Of a stretch of 64,000 bases of DNA, positions 33,988-42,596 are shown in pieces. A program made the translations under genes and the position numbers. Every line of letters starts with the position of its first letter. Within the stretch, counting starts at the first letter, position 1. The stretch is taken from NCBI RefSeq assembly GCF_000717655.1, contig NZ_JNZY01000005.1, positions 186,001-250,000 on the forward strand, in the 5' to 3' direction. Source of the DNA: Streptomyces katrae. GTDB lineage: Bacteria > Actinomycetota > Actinomycetes > Streptomycetales > Streptomycetaceae. The notes under the pieces are model-generated. The model was given only the letters and a program-made list of their open reading frames with translations, did not search any database and was not told where the DNA came from.

Positions 33988-34374
33988 ATGGTGCATGTAC
34001 TGGGCAGCCGGGTCCTGCTGACCCCCACGGACCCGGAGCGCTCGCGCGCCTTCTACGGCGGCACGCTGGGGCTCGCCGTCTACCGGGAGTTCGGCACCGG
34101 GCCGGATCGCGGCACCGTCTACTTCCTGGGCGGCGGCTTCCTCGAGGTCTCGGGCCGCGCCGAGACCCCGCCGGCGCCCGGGCTCCGGCTGTGGCTGCAA
34201 GTCGCCGACGTGCAGGCGGCGTACGAGGAGCTGCGGACGCGGGGGGCCGAGGTGCTGCGGCCGCCCCGGCGGGAGCCCTGGGGCCTGATCGAGATGTGGA
34301 TCGCCGACCCGGACGGTGTCCGCATCGCGGTGGTGGAGGTCCCGGCGGACCACCCCCTGCGCTTCCGCCCCTGA
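33988..34374 (+). CDS. VOC/glyoxalase-fold family protein
   Basis: 128 residues. It contains the glyoxalase pattern with PERSRAFYGGTLGLAVYREF at the start, FLGGGFLEVSG in the middle and PWGLIEMWIADPDGVRIAVV at the end, where the metal-ligand Glu of the family lies. The segment TAGGTT at 33975 is seven bases before the ATG, which has no ribosome site, so a leaderless message is likely. The function may be lyase, dioxygenase or antibiotic binding; context gives no hint. Confidence 0.83.
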   Translation: MVHVLGSRVLLTPTDPERSRAFYGGTLGLAVYREFGTGPDRGTVYFLGGGFLEVSGRAETPPAPGLRLWLQVADVQAAYEELRTRGAEVLRPPRREPWGLIEMWIADPDGVRIAVVEVPADHPLRFRP

Positions 34375-34608
34375 ACGAGCCGCACGGCTCGACCGGCGTA
34401 CGCCGGCTTTCGCGGGGGCGGGGGCGTGTACCGGCCGAGTCCGGCGCGCCCCCGCCGGTGGAGTGAATGCGCGCTCCACCCATCGGGGGGACATCCGGCC
34501 CGGCCCGTGGACGCGGCGTCAACCGCGCCCGGGCGCGGGGCCGGTACCGGGGCGGGTCCGCACCATGCGCGTAGCAGACGCGGGTGGTCCGTGGAGGCCT
34601 TTTGTAAA

Positions 34609-34634
34609 GATCAACTCAGTGTGCTGGATTGATC
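34609..34634. promoter_or_regulatory. Candidate operator of the alpha-oxidation cluster
   Basis: GATCAA-n14-TTGATC lies 37 bases before the ATG of the decarboxylase, inside an AT-rich patch that also holds TTGTAA and TGGATT with 17-base spacing, a possible promoter. The remaining bases of 34375-34608 show no coding signal. Confidence 0.4.
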
Positions 34635-34670
34635 ACCGACAGTGCCCCCGGCTGCGCGGAAGGACACCGA

Positions 34671-36278
34671 ATGCGCACGGTTCGAGAATCAGTCCTGGAC
34701 GTTCTACGAGCACGCGGTATCACCACGGTCTTCGGCAACCCCGGTTCGACCGAACTGCCGATGCTCAAGCGGTTCCCTGAGGACTTCCGGTACGTGCTCG
34801 GCCTCCAGGAGGCCGTCGTCGTCGGTATGGCCGACGGTTTCGCCCTCGCCTCCGGAACCACCTCCCTCGTCAACCTGCACACCGGTCCCGGCACCGGCAA
34901 CGCGATGGGCGCGATCCTGAACGCCCGCGCGAACCGCACCCCGATGGTCGTGACCGCAGGCCAGCAGGTGCGCGCCATGCTCACCATGGAGGCCCTGCTT
35001 TCCAACCCGCAGGCCACCCTGCTCCCCCAGCCCGCCGTCAAGTGGGCGTACGAGCCCCCGCGCCCCGCGGACGTCCCGGCCGCCCTGGCCCGCGCCGTGC
35101 AGGTCGCCGAAACCCCGCCCCACGGGCCGGTGTTCCTCTCCCTGCCCATGGACGACTTCGACGCGGAGCTCACCGAGTCGGAGGACCTGGCCGGCCAGGC
35201 GGCCGCGGCCCGCCGGATCACGCACGCCGCCGCGCCCGATGCGGCAGCGGTCGCGGCGCTCGCCGAGCGGATCTCCCGCGCCCGCTCCGCCGTACTCGTC
35301 GTCGGCGACGACGTCGACGCCTCCGGCGCCTGGGACGCCGTCCTCGCGCTCGCCGAGCGCACCGGGCTGCCCGTCTGGGCGGCGCCCGTCTCGGCCCGCG
35401 TCTCCTTCCCCCGCAGCCACCCGCAGTTCCGCGGGGACCTGGCCCCGGCGATCGGCCCGCTCGGCCGCCAGCTCACCGGGCACGACCTGGTCGTCGTGGT
35501 CGGGGCGCCCGTGTTCCGCTACTACCCCTACGTCCCGGGCTCGCACCTGCCCGAGGGCACCGAGCTCGTCCTCCTCACCCGCGACGCCGAGGAGGCCGCC
35601 AAGGCCCCCGTCGGGGACGCGGTCGTCGCGGACCTCGCGCTGACCGTACGGGCGCTCACGGACCGGCTCCCGGCCGGCAGCGGGACCACGCCCGCGCCGC
35701 ACGAGCAGGTGCGGTTCCCCGAGGCGGCCGACGGCGTCCTCACCCCGCTCGCCGCCATGACGGCCATCGCGCAGGGCGCTGCGCAGAACACCCTCTGGGT
35801 CAACGAATCGCCCTCCAACGTCCCGCAGTTCCACGAAGCCACCCGGATCAGCACCCCGGGCTCCTACCTGTTCTCCGCGGGCGGCGGACTCGGCTTCGGG
35901 GCCGCCGCGGCGGTCGGCGCCCAGCTCGGCGCACCCGGGCGGCCCGTGGTCTGCGTCATCGGCGACGGGTCCATCCACTACGCCGTGCAGGCCCTGTGGA
36001 CCGCGGCCATGTACAAGGTCCCCGTCACCTTCGTCGTCCTGAGCAACGCCAAGTACGCGATCCTCCAGTGGTTCGCGCAGCTCGAGCACGCCCAGGGCGC
36101 GCCCGGCCTCGACATCCCCGGTCTCGACATCACGGCCGTCGCCGACGGCTACGGGGTGCGCACCCACCGGGCCCACGGAGCGGGTGAACTCACCAAGCTC
36201 GTACGGGACTCCGCGGCCCAGCAGGACGGACCGGTGCTCATCGACGTACCCGTGACCACCGAGCTCCCCTCCCTCTGA
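34671..36278 (+). CDS. mdlC: ThDP-dependent decarboxylase (benzoylformate-decarboxylase-like)
   Basis: 535 residues, full length. It decarboxylates 2-oxo acids to aldehydes through thiamine diphosphate. Active-site residues of Pseudomonas benzoylformate decarboxylase keep the same numbers: Ser26 (FGNPGS), Glu47 (LQE) and His70 (VNLH). The ThDP/Mg motif is GDGSIHYAVQALWTAAMYKV...LSN. One striking change: the segment APVFRYHQY, which holds catalytic His281, reads APVFRYYPY here (Tyr285). Substrate preference may thus differ from aromatic 2-oxo acids. AAGGA precedes the ATG at 34671. It heads a run of six co-directional genes, followed after 39 bases by a 2-hydroxyacid oxidase gene that could make its substrate. 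The mdlC name is by similarity. Confidence 0.9.
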   Translation: MRTVRESVLDVLRARGITTVFGNPGSTELPMLKRFPEDFRYVLGLQEAVVVGMADGFALASGTTSLVNLHTGPGTGNAMGAILNARANRTPMVVTAGQQVRAMLTMEALLSNPQATLLPQPAVKWAYEPPRPADVPAALARAVQVAETPPHGPVFLSLPMDDFDAELTESEDLAGQAAAARRITHAAAPDAAAVAALAERISRARSAVLVVGDDVDASGAWDAVLALAERTGLPVWAAPVSARVSFPRSHPQFRGDLAPAIGPLGRQLTGHDLVVVVGAPVFRYYPYVPGSHLPEGTELVLLTRDAEEAAKAPVGDAVVADLALTVRALTDRLPAGSGTTPAPHEQVRFPEAADGVLTPLAAMTAIAQGAAQNTLWVNESPSNVPQFHEATRISTPGSYLFSAGGGLGFGAAAAVGAQLGAPGRPVVCVIGDGSIHYAVQALWTAAMYKVPVTFVVLSNAKYAILQWFAQLEHAQGAPGLDIPGLDITAVADGYGVRTHRAHGAGELTKLVRDSAAQQDGPVLIDVPVTTELPSL

Positions 36279-36317
36279 GCCCGGATCCAGCCCCCACCAT
36301 CACCAGAAGGCCCCCAC

Positions 36318-37724
36318 ATGTCCCCCGACACCCCCCTCCTGTCCCGCCTGCGCACCCTCCTCACCGACCACGCCGACGTCCTGCACACCGACCCCGAGAC
36401 CCTCGCCGCGCACGCCCGCGACGCGGCGCCGTTCTCCGAGGCCGGCACGCCCGCCGTCGTCGCCTTCCCGCGCACCGCCGAGCAGGTCCGGCACATCATG
36501 CGCACCACGTACGAACTCGGCGTCCCCGTCGTCCCGCAGGGTGCCCGCACCGGTCTCGCGGGCGCCGCGAACGCGATCGACGGCTGTGTCGTCCTGAGCA
36601 CCGCCCGGATGAACCGCATCCTCGAGATCGACCCCGCCAACCGGCTCGTGCGCTGCGAGCCCGGCGTGGTCACCAAGCGCCTGAACGACGCCGCCGCCGA
36701 GTACGGGCTCTCGTACCCGCCCGACCCGGCGTCCTGGGAGCACTGCACCATCGGCGGGAACATCGCCACCGGCGCCGGCGGCATCTGCTGCGTCAAGTAC
36801 GGGGTCACCGCCGACTACGTCCGCGGCCTCGACCTCGTCCTGGCCGACGGCCGCCGGATGCGGACCGGGCGGGACACGGCCAAGGGGGTCGCCGGCTACG
36901 ACCTGACCCGGCTGCTCGTGGGCTCCGAGGGCACCCTGGCCGTGATCGTCGGCGCGACGCTCGCGCTGCGTCCCGTACGGCCGCCCGCCCTGGCCCTGCT
37001 CGCCCAGTTCCCGACCCTGACGGCGGCCGGGGACGCCGTCGCCGCGATCACCACGGCCGGGCACGTCCCGTCCGCCCTCGAACTCCTCGACCGGGCCACC
37101 TCCCAGGCCGTCGCCGACCACGGGCACCCGATGCTGACCCCGGGCGCCGCCGCCACGCTGATCATCGAGAGCGACACCGCCGACCCCGGGCGGGACCTCG
37201 CGGCGATGGCCCTCCTGTGCAAGGAGGCCGGGTCCCGGAACCTGGTCACCGCCTCCAGCGCCGAGGAGTCCCGGCAGGTCATCGAGGCCCGGCGGCTGGT
37301 CACCCCGGCCCTGGGAGCGTTCGCCGCCACCCTCGGCGGGAGGCCGACCGCCTTCATCGAGGACGTGGCCGTGCCCCGCTCCGAACTCGCCAAGTTCATG
37401 GGCACCATCGAGGAGATCGCCGTACGGAACCGGCTGCGGATCTTCACCCTCGGCCACGCGGGGGACGGCAACCTGCACCCGACCGTCGTCTTCGACGAAT
37501 CGGACGCGGACGAGTTCCGCCGCGCCCAGACCGCGTACGACGACATCATGGCCGCGGGCCTGGCCCTCGGCGGCACCAGCACCGGCGAGCACGGCATCGG
37601 CACCCTCAAGCGCGAATGGCTGACCCGCGAACTCGACCCGGTCAGCCTGGAGCTGCAGCGCGGACTCAAGCGCCTCTTCGACCCGAAGAACCTGCTCAAC
37701 CCCGGCAAGGTCGTGGAGGCATGA
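36318..37724 (+). CDS. FAD-linked 2-hydroxyacid oxidase/dehydrogenase (GlcD/LldD2-like)
   Basis: 468 residues. The FAD-binding PCMH domain occupies roughly 40-220 and contains VPVVPQGARTGLAGAANAID, PASWEHCTIGGNIATGAGG and DTAKGVAGYDLTRLLVGSEG. The C-terminal FAD-oxidase domain carries TLGHAGDGNLHPTVVFDE and GGTSTGEHGIGTLKREWL, the substrate and metal-binding histidines of glycolate, D-lactate and 2-hydroxyglutarate dehydrogenases. It converts 2-hydroxy acids to 2-oxo acids. It sits between a 2-oxoacid decarboxylase and a P450, and its TGA overlaps the ATG of the latter. In this context a long-chain 2-hydroxy fatty acid is a candidate substrate. Confidence 0.9.
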   Translation: MSPDTPLLSRLRTLLTDHADVLHTDPETLAAHARDAAPFSEAGTPAVVAFPRTAEQVRHIMRTTYELGVPVVPQGARTGLAGAANAIDGCVVLSTARMNRILEIDPANRLVRCEPGVVTKRLNDAAAEYGLSYPPDPASWEHCTIGGNIATGAGGICCVKYGVTADYVRGLDLVLADGRRMRTGRDTAKGVAGYDLTRLLVGSEGTLAVIVGATLALRPVRPPALALLAQFPTLTAAGDAVAAITTAGHVPSALELLDRATSQAVADHGHPMLTPGAAATLIIESDTADPGRDLAAMALLCKEAGSRNLVTASSAEESRQVIEARRLVTPALGAFAATLGGRPTAFIEDVAVPRSELAKFMGTIEEIAVRNRLRIFTLGHAGDGNLHPTVVFDESDADEFRRAQTAYDDIMAAGLALGGTSTGEHGIGTLKREWLTRELDPVSLELQRGLKRLFDPKNLLNPGKVVEA

Positions 37725-39169
37725 CCGAGGCCACGGAACGCACCACCGCCGCCGGAACCGACGCCGGAACCGCCGAGACCACCGCCGAGACCACCGCCGG
37801 GCCCCCGGCCGAGACCGACGGCCAGGTTTCCGCCCCCGCCCTCGCCGTACCGCGGCCCGCCCGGGCCGGGCGCGCGGAGACCGTCCGGTTCGCCGCCACC
37901 CACACGCTGCCCGCGTTCGTCCGCGGGGCCTTCCAGGTGCGGCCCCGGGTCGTGGCGGCGTACGCGGCCCTCGGCCAGCAGGGCTGGTCGGCCGCGACCC
38001 TGCGGGCCATGCGGGCCCGGCACGGCGGGGCGCCCGTGGAGGTGCGCGGCCTGTCGGGGACCCTGCTGGTCCTGCTGGACCCCGCCGACGTCCGGCGGTT
38101 CTACGAACTGCCGGTGCGCACCCTCGCCATGGACGCGCCCGACAAGTACAAGGGCCTGTCGCTGCTGGAGCCCACGGGCGTCATCTGCTCCCACGGCGAC
38201 ACCCGCGAGGAGCGCCGGCGCCTCAACGACGAGGTGCTCGCGGCCGACCGGCCCGTGCACCCCTCGTGCACGGAGTTCCAGGCCGTCATCGCGCAGGAGG
38301 CGCCCGCCCTGATCCAGGGCTCCGAGCTGGACTTCCCGCTGCTGCGCCGGACGGTGGCCCGGATCGGGCGCCGGATGGTCCTCGGCGACGCGGCCGCGGG
38401 CGACGAGGAGCTCGCCCGGTGGCTGCTGGTGATCCGCGAGGAGGCCAACTGGATGCGGATGCGCAAGGGGCGTGCCGTGGCCGCCGAGGCGCTGTACCGC
38501 AAGGCCGCCGCCCGCGTCGAGGAGTACGCCGCCCGGGCCGAGCCGTACACCCTGGCCGCGCTCGCCCGCAGCCACCCCGCCGCCGCCGGACCGGACGCGG
38601 CCGCGCTGGACGCGGTGGGCCAGGCCCACCACTGGCTGCTCGCCCTCGACGCCGTCGCCCCGATCGTGGCCCGCACCCTGCTGCTCCTCGCCGCGTATCC
38701 GGCCGAGCAGGAGGCGCTGCGGGCCGAGGTGGACGGCGGGGGTGCGGAGCTCCCCCGGCTGCGGGCCTGCGTACAGGAGACGCTGCGGCTGTTCCCGGTC
38801 GTGCCCGACCTCGTACGGGTCACCCGGGCCGAGACGGAGTGGCGCGGGGTCCACTACCCGGCGGGGACGGCCGTACTGGTGCCCGCCCTGTTCCACCAGC
38901 GGGATCCCGAACACATCCCGGCCGCGCACCAGTTCGTGCCCGGCCGGTGGCTGCGGCCCGGCGCGGCCCAGGACATCCGGATGGCGCCCTTCAGCCACGG
39001 CGGCGGGCGCTGCCCCGGCGAGCACCTGGGCGTGCTGACGGCGGCCGAGCTGGCCGCGGCGGTGCTGCGGGGCCACCGGGTGACGGGCGGCCGGCCCGCG
39101 GTGGACCCGTGCCTTCCGTTGCCCGGCATCATCTCGGCGGGCATCCGGCTCACCCTCGCCCAGCGCTGA
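37721..39169 (+). CDS. Cytochrome P450 with non-canonical I-helix (CYP152-like features)
   Basis: 482 residues after an Ala/Thr-rich 45-residue lead. ExxR is QETLRLFP. The heme loop is APFSHGGGRCPGEHLGV, with the thiolate at about Cys431 and the RCPGE form found in fatty-acid peroxygenases (CYP152). The I-helix reads LDAVAPIVART (309-319) and lacks the usual A/G-G-x-D/E-T; its A-P-I-V-A aligns by eye with the R-P-I-V-A of CYP152 enzymes, the key Arg being Ala. That suggests it does not activate O2 in the classical way but may rearrange or use a hydroperoxide. It is coupled by ATGA to the FAD oxidase and lies two genes before a hydroperoxide-forming dioxygenase. Confidence 0.85.
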   Translation: MTEATERTTAAGTDAGTAETTAETTAGPPAETDGQVSAPALAVPRPARAGRAETVRFAATHTLPAFVRGAFQVRPRVVAAYAALGQQGWSAATLRAMRARHGGAPVEVRGLSGTLLVLLDPADVRRFYELPVRTLAMDAPDKYKGLSLLEPTGVICSHGDTREERRRLNDEVLAADRPVHPSCTEFQAVIAQEAPALIQGSELDFPLLRRTVARIGRRMVLGDAAAGDEELARWLLVIREEANWMRMRKGRAVAAEALYRKAAARVEEYAARAEPYTLAALARSHPAAAGPDAAALDAVGQAHHWLLALDAVAPIVARTLLLLAAYPAEQEALRAEVDGGGAELPRLRACVQETLRLFPVVPDLVRVTRAETEWRGVHYPAGTAVLVPALFHQRDPEHIPAAHQFVPGRWLRPGAAQDIRMAPFSHGGGRCPGEHLGVLTAAELAAAVLRGHRVTGGRPAVDPCLPLPGIISAGIRLTLAQR

Positions 39170-39258
39170 CCACGTGCGGCGGCGCGGGACCGGCAGCCGC
39201 CGCTTCCCGCGACCGCACGGCCGTCACCGCTCCCCACCATGCCCCGGAGGGCACCTGC

Positions 39259-40614
39259 ATGACCGATGCCATGACCGCCGTCACCGGGCCGGAACCGGAG
39301 ATCGAGTCCCTGCACCACCTGTGCCGCCTGCTCGCGGAGGCCGCCGAAGGGGTGGGGGACGCCTCCCGGTACGCGTCCGAACTCGCCCTCGGCACGCGGC
39401 TGCCGCGCACCGCCCGCGGCGGCGCCGCCCGGCGCACCCTGCTGCGGACGATCACCGACCCGAAGGGGCTGGGCTGGGCCCCGCGCGGCCGCGGGCTCGC
39501 CCGGATCGGCTGGCTCGCCGGGGTGTTCACCAGCCGCGAGAGCCTCGCGGTGAGCCTGGCCGTGACGGGCCTCAAGGCCCGGATCCGGGCCGCCGCCGTG
39601 ACCCACCCCGAGCTGCTCGGCGACCCCGACACCGCGCGCGTCCTGAGAGCCGTCGAGGGAGACCGCCAGCGGGAGGCGATCCGCGTCTTCCGTTCCCTCC
39701 TCGGGAACAAGGGCGCCGAGCGTGCCTTCGCCCTGCTGGCCCCCTCGTTCGCCGACATCCTCGCGTGGAGCGCCCTCACCGACGAGAACCCCCTCAACGA
39801 CGCGGCGGGCTGGGAGGTCGCCACGGGCCGGACCCTGGCCGGCGCCGATCCGATCCTCGGCGTCAGCGGCCGGGTCTGGGCCCTCCTCGACCGGGGCCCC
39901 GGCCGGGCCGAACCGTTCGTGCCCTCCCCCCGGCTCGCCGAGTGCCTCGACACCACCGGCACCATCACCGGGTACGTCCGCAACATCGACGCGGTGGGCA
40001 CCGATGGAACGCTGCTGGTCCAGCAGGTCGTGGGACCCGACGGCGTCCAGCGGTACGTCGTCCAGCTCGCCGGCATGTCCGGCGTCAGCGACGAGAGCCC
40101 CCAGGACCTGCTGGGCGCGGTGCACGCGGTCGCGAGGCCGGCCACCCCCTACTCGAGGGCCGTCGCCAAGGCGCTGCGCCAGCTGATCCCCTCGGGCTGC
40201 GAACTGGCCCTGGTGGGCCACAGTCTGGGCGGGATCACCGCCATGAACCTGGCCGCCGACCGGGACTTCTGCGGCATCCACCAGGTCACGCACGTCGTCG
40301 CGGTCGGCTCCCCCATCGACGGCAAGCGCCCCGCCGATCCCCGGACGCGGGTGTACTCGCTGGTCAACGAGCACGACGTGGTGCCCAGCCTGGAGGGCCG
40401 CTCGTCGGTCTCCCCGTACGCGCTTCCGGCGCAGTTCACCGAGTTCACCTGGACCGACGACACGCACGCCTTCCCGCTGTGCCATGCCGCCGAGCGGTAC
40501 GCGCACAACCTCGAGTACGAGGTTCCGGAGGCGAGCGCGCTCGTGGACGCGGACCTCGCGCCCTTCCGGGGCCGGGTGACCGCCACCCGCTTCTTCCGGC
40601 TCTACGACCGCTGA
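39259..40614 (+). CDS. Lipase, class 3-like alpha/beta hydrolase
   Basis: 451 residues. The nucleophile elbow is LALVGHSLGGITAMNL with Ser at about 322. It is followed by HVVAVGSPIDG and SLVNEHDVVPSLEG, which supplies the acid, and DDTHAFPLCHAAERYAHNL, with candidate catalytic histidines. The upstream half is helical and unassigned (no signal peptide), so the enzyme appears cytoplasmic or membrane-associated. CGGAGGG eight bases before the ATG is a good ribosome site. The setting, beside a fatty-acid dioxygenase, suggests it releases free fatty acids from lipids for oxidation. Plant-type lipase_3 similarity is limited to the GHSLGG region. Confidence 0.82.
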   Translation: MTDAMTAVTGPEPEIESLHHLCRLLAEAAEGVGDASRYASELALGTRLPRTARGGAARRTLLRTITDPKGLGWAPRGRGLARIGWLAGVFTSRESLAVSLAVTGLKARIRAAAVTHPELLGDPDTARVLRAVEGDRQREAIRVFRSLLGNKGAERAFALLAPSFADILAWSALTDENPLNDAAGWEVATGRTLAGADPILGVSGRVWALLDRGPGRAEPFVPSPRLAECLDTTGTITGYVRNIDAVGTDGTLLVQQVVGPDGVQRYVVQLAGMSGVSDESPQDLLGAVHAVARPATPYSRAVAKALRQLIPSGCELALVGHSLGGITAMNLAADRDFCGIHQVTHVVAVGSPIDGKRPADPRTRVYSLVNEHDVVPSLEGRSSVSPYALPAQFTEFTWTDDTHAFPLCHAAERYAHNLEYEVPEASALVDADLAPFRGRVTATRFFRLYDR

Positions 40615-40673
40615 CCGCGGCGCCGCCGACCCCGCCCCGCCCATCCCTGTCCGCCTTCCGCTGGAGAACACCC

Positions 40674-42596
40674 ATGACCGACTCCACCTCCACCGAGCAC
40701 ACCGCGGCCCCGCGCGAGGGGATCCCGGCGGCCCCGGCCGCCGACGCGGGCGTCCCCGCGCAGGCCACCCGCCCGGGCCAGACCCCCGCGTACGGCCCGC
40801 CCGGGCTCCTCGAACGCCTCGGCTCGGCCGCCTTCGCCCGTGTCAACCGCACCCGCGAATGGCACGAACTGCCGCTCCCCCTCGGGCTGCTGAACCTCCG
40901 GGTGCTCCGCGACGACCTGCGCCGCAAGAACCTGTACGACACGTACGACGCGGGCGGGGAGCGCCGCAGGCGTCCGACCCGGGCGCTCGCGCCCTACCGC
41001 TCGTACGACGGCTCGGGCTACGACCCGTACGACGAGGACATGGGCCGGGTCGGCACCCGGCTCGACCGCAACGCCCCGCTGCACCTGGTGTTCCCCGACT
41101 CCGACGAGGAGCTGCTGTCGCCGAGCCCGCGCGAGATCAGCAGGCAGCTGCTGGCCCGCAAGGGGTTCGTGCCCGCGCCCACGCTCAACCTCCTGGCCGC
41201 GGCCTGGATCCAGTTCGAGAACCACGGCTGGGCCAACCACGGCGACAACGAGGAGGCCGAGCCGTTCACCGTCCCGCTCGCCGAGGACGACGACTGGGCC
41301 GAGCACGGCGGCACCTGCCCGATGCGCGTGAACCGCACCCGCCCCGACCCGGTCGCGCACACCGCGGCCGACGTGCCGCCCACGTACGAGAACACCGTCA
41401 CGCACTGGTGGGACGGCTCGCAGGTCTACGGCTCCGACGAGGCCCGCTGCCGGGCGCTGCGCACGGGCGAGCACGGGCGGCTCATCGTCGAGGACGGCCG
41501 GCTGCCCGCCGATCCCCGGCCCGGGAAGTCCTGCCTGGACTGGACGGGCATGAACAGCGACTACTGGGCCGGCCTGTCGCTGCTGCACACGCTGTTCGCC
41601 AAGGAGCACAACGCGATCTGCGACTACCTGCGCGCCCACTACCCGGCCTGGGACGACGAGCGGCTCTTCCACACCGCGCGGCTGGTCAACACCGCGCTCA
41701 TGGCGAAGATCCACACGGTGGAGTGGACGCCGGGCATCCTCGACACCCCGGTGCTGCGGCACGCGATGGACGCCAACTGGTACGGGGTGCTGCCGCGCTG
41801 GGTCCGCCGGACGTACGGACGCGTCGGCAAGGGCGAGATGCTCAGCGGAATCCTGGGCTCCCCGACCGACCACCACGCGGCGCCGTTCTCGATGACGGAG
41901 GAGTTCGTCTCCGCGTACCGGCTGCACCCGCTGATCCCCGACGAGCTGGCCGTCCGCGACCACCGCGCGGGCGCGGTGCGCTCGACGATCGGCTTCGACG
42001 AGATGCAGGGCGCGACCACCCGTTCGTCGGTCGACGCGTACGGCATGAGCGACCTCTTCTACAGCTTCGGCACCGCCCACCCCGGCGCCCTCGTCCTGCA
42101 CAACCACCCGGACGCACTGCGCAATCTGGCCCGGCTCACCGGCGAGCACATCGACCTGGGCACCGTCGACATCCTGCGCGACCGCGAGCGCGGGATCCCC
42201 CGTTACAACGCGTACCGGCAGATGCTGCGCAAGCGCCCGGTCACCTCCTTCGAGGAGCTGACGGGCGGGCACCCGGGCGACACGCCGCTGCTCAAGGAGC
42301 TGTACGAGGGGCGCCTGGACCGGGTGGACACACTGGTCGGCAATCTCGCCGAGCCGCGGCCGGCCGGCTTCGGCTTCAGCGACTCGCTGTTCCGGATCTT
42401 CATCCTGATGGCGAGCAGGCGACTCAAGAGCGACCGCTTCTTCACCACCGACTACCGGCCCGAGGTCTACACGGCGGAGGGCCTGGAGTGGGTGGACCGG
42501 AACGGCATGGTGTCCGTCCTGCTGCGCCACCACCCCGAACTGGCCCCGGCCCTCGACGGCGTGACCAACGCCTTCGCGCCCTGGAGGGCCCTGTGA
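40674..42596 (+). CDS. Fatty-acid alpha-dioxygenase-like heme peroxidase
   Basis: 640 residues, the length of plant alpha-DOX/PIOX. It would insert O2 at C2 of a free fatty acid to give a 2(R)-hydroperoxide. The distal His is near 184 in WIQFENHGWANHGDN (plant: HDW). The substrate-radical Tyr415 and proximal heme His418 lie in EEFVSAYRLHPLIPDEL, matching plant YRMH spacing. Other plant-like blocks are THWWDGSQVYGS, GLSLLHTLFAKEHNAICDYL and TARLVNTALMAKIHTVEW. A 60-residue Ala/Pro-rich head precedes the conserved part; no signal peptide is seen. CTGGAG lies seven bases before the ATG. The stop overlaps the GTG of a WxG-type small gene. The fungal linoleate diol synthase-like family is an alternative, but YRLH favours alpha-DOX. 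Confidence 0.9.
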   Translation: MTDSTSTEHTAAPREGIPAAPAADAGVPAQATRPGQTPAYGPPGLLERLGSAAFARVNRTREWHELPLPLGLLNLRVLRDDLRRKNLYDTYDAGGERRRRPTRALAPYRSYDGSGYDPYDEDMGRVGTRLDRNAPLHLVFPDSDEELLSPSPREISRQLLARKGFVPAPTLNLLAAAWIQFENHGWANHGDNEEAEPFTVPLAEDDDWAEHGGTCPMRVNRTRPDPVAHTAADVPPTYENTVTHWWDGSQVYGSDEARCRALRTGEHGRLIVEDGRLPADPRPGKSCLDWTGMNSDYWAGLSLLHTLFAKEHNAICDYLRAHYPAWDDERLFHTARLVNTALMAKIHTVEWTPGILDTPVLRHAMDANWYGVLPRWVRRTYGRVGKGEMLSGILGSPTDHHAAPFSMTEEFVSAYRLHPLIPDELAVRDHRAGAVRSTIGFDEMQGATTRSSVDAYGMSDLFYSFGTAHPGALVLHNHPDALRNLARLTGEHIDLGTVDILRDRERGIPRYNAYRQMLRKRPVTSFEELTGGHPGDTPLLKELYEGRLDRVDTLVGNLAEPRPAGFGFSDSLFRIFILMASRRLKSDRFFTTDYRPEVYTAEGLEWVDRNGMVSVLLRHHPELAPALDGVTNAFAPWRAL

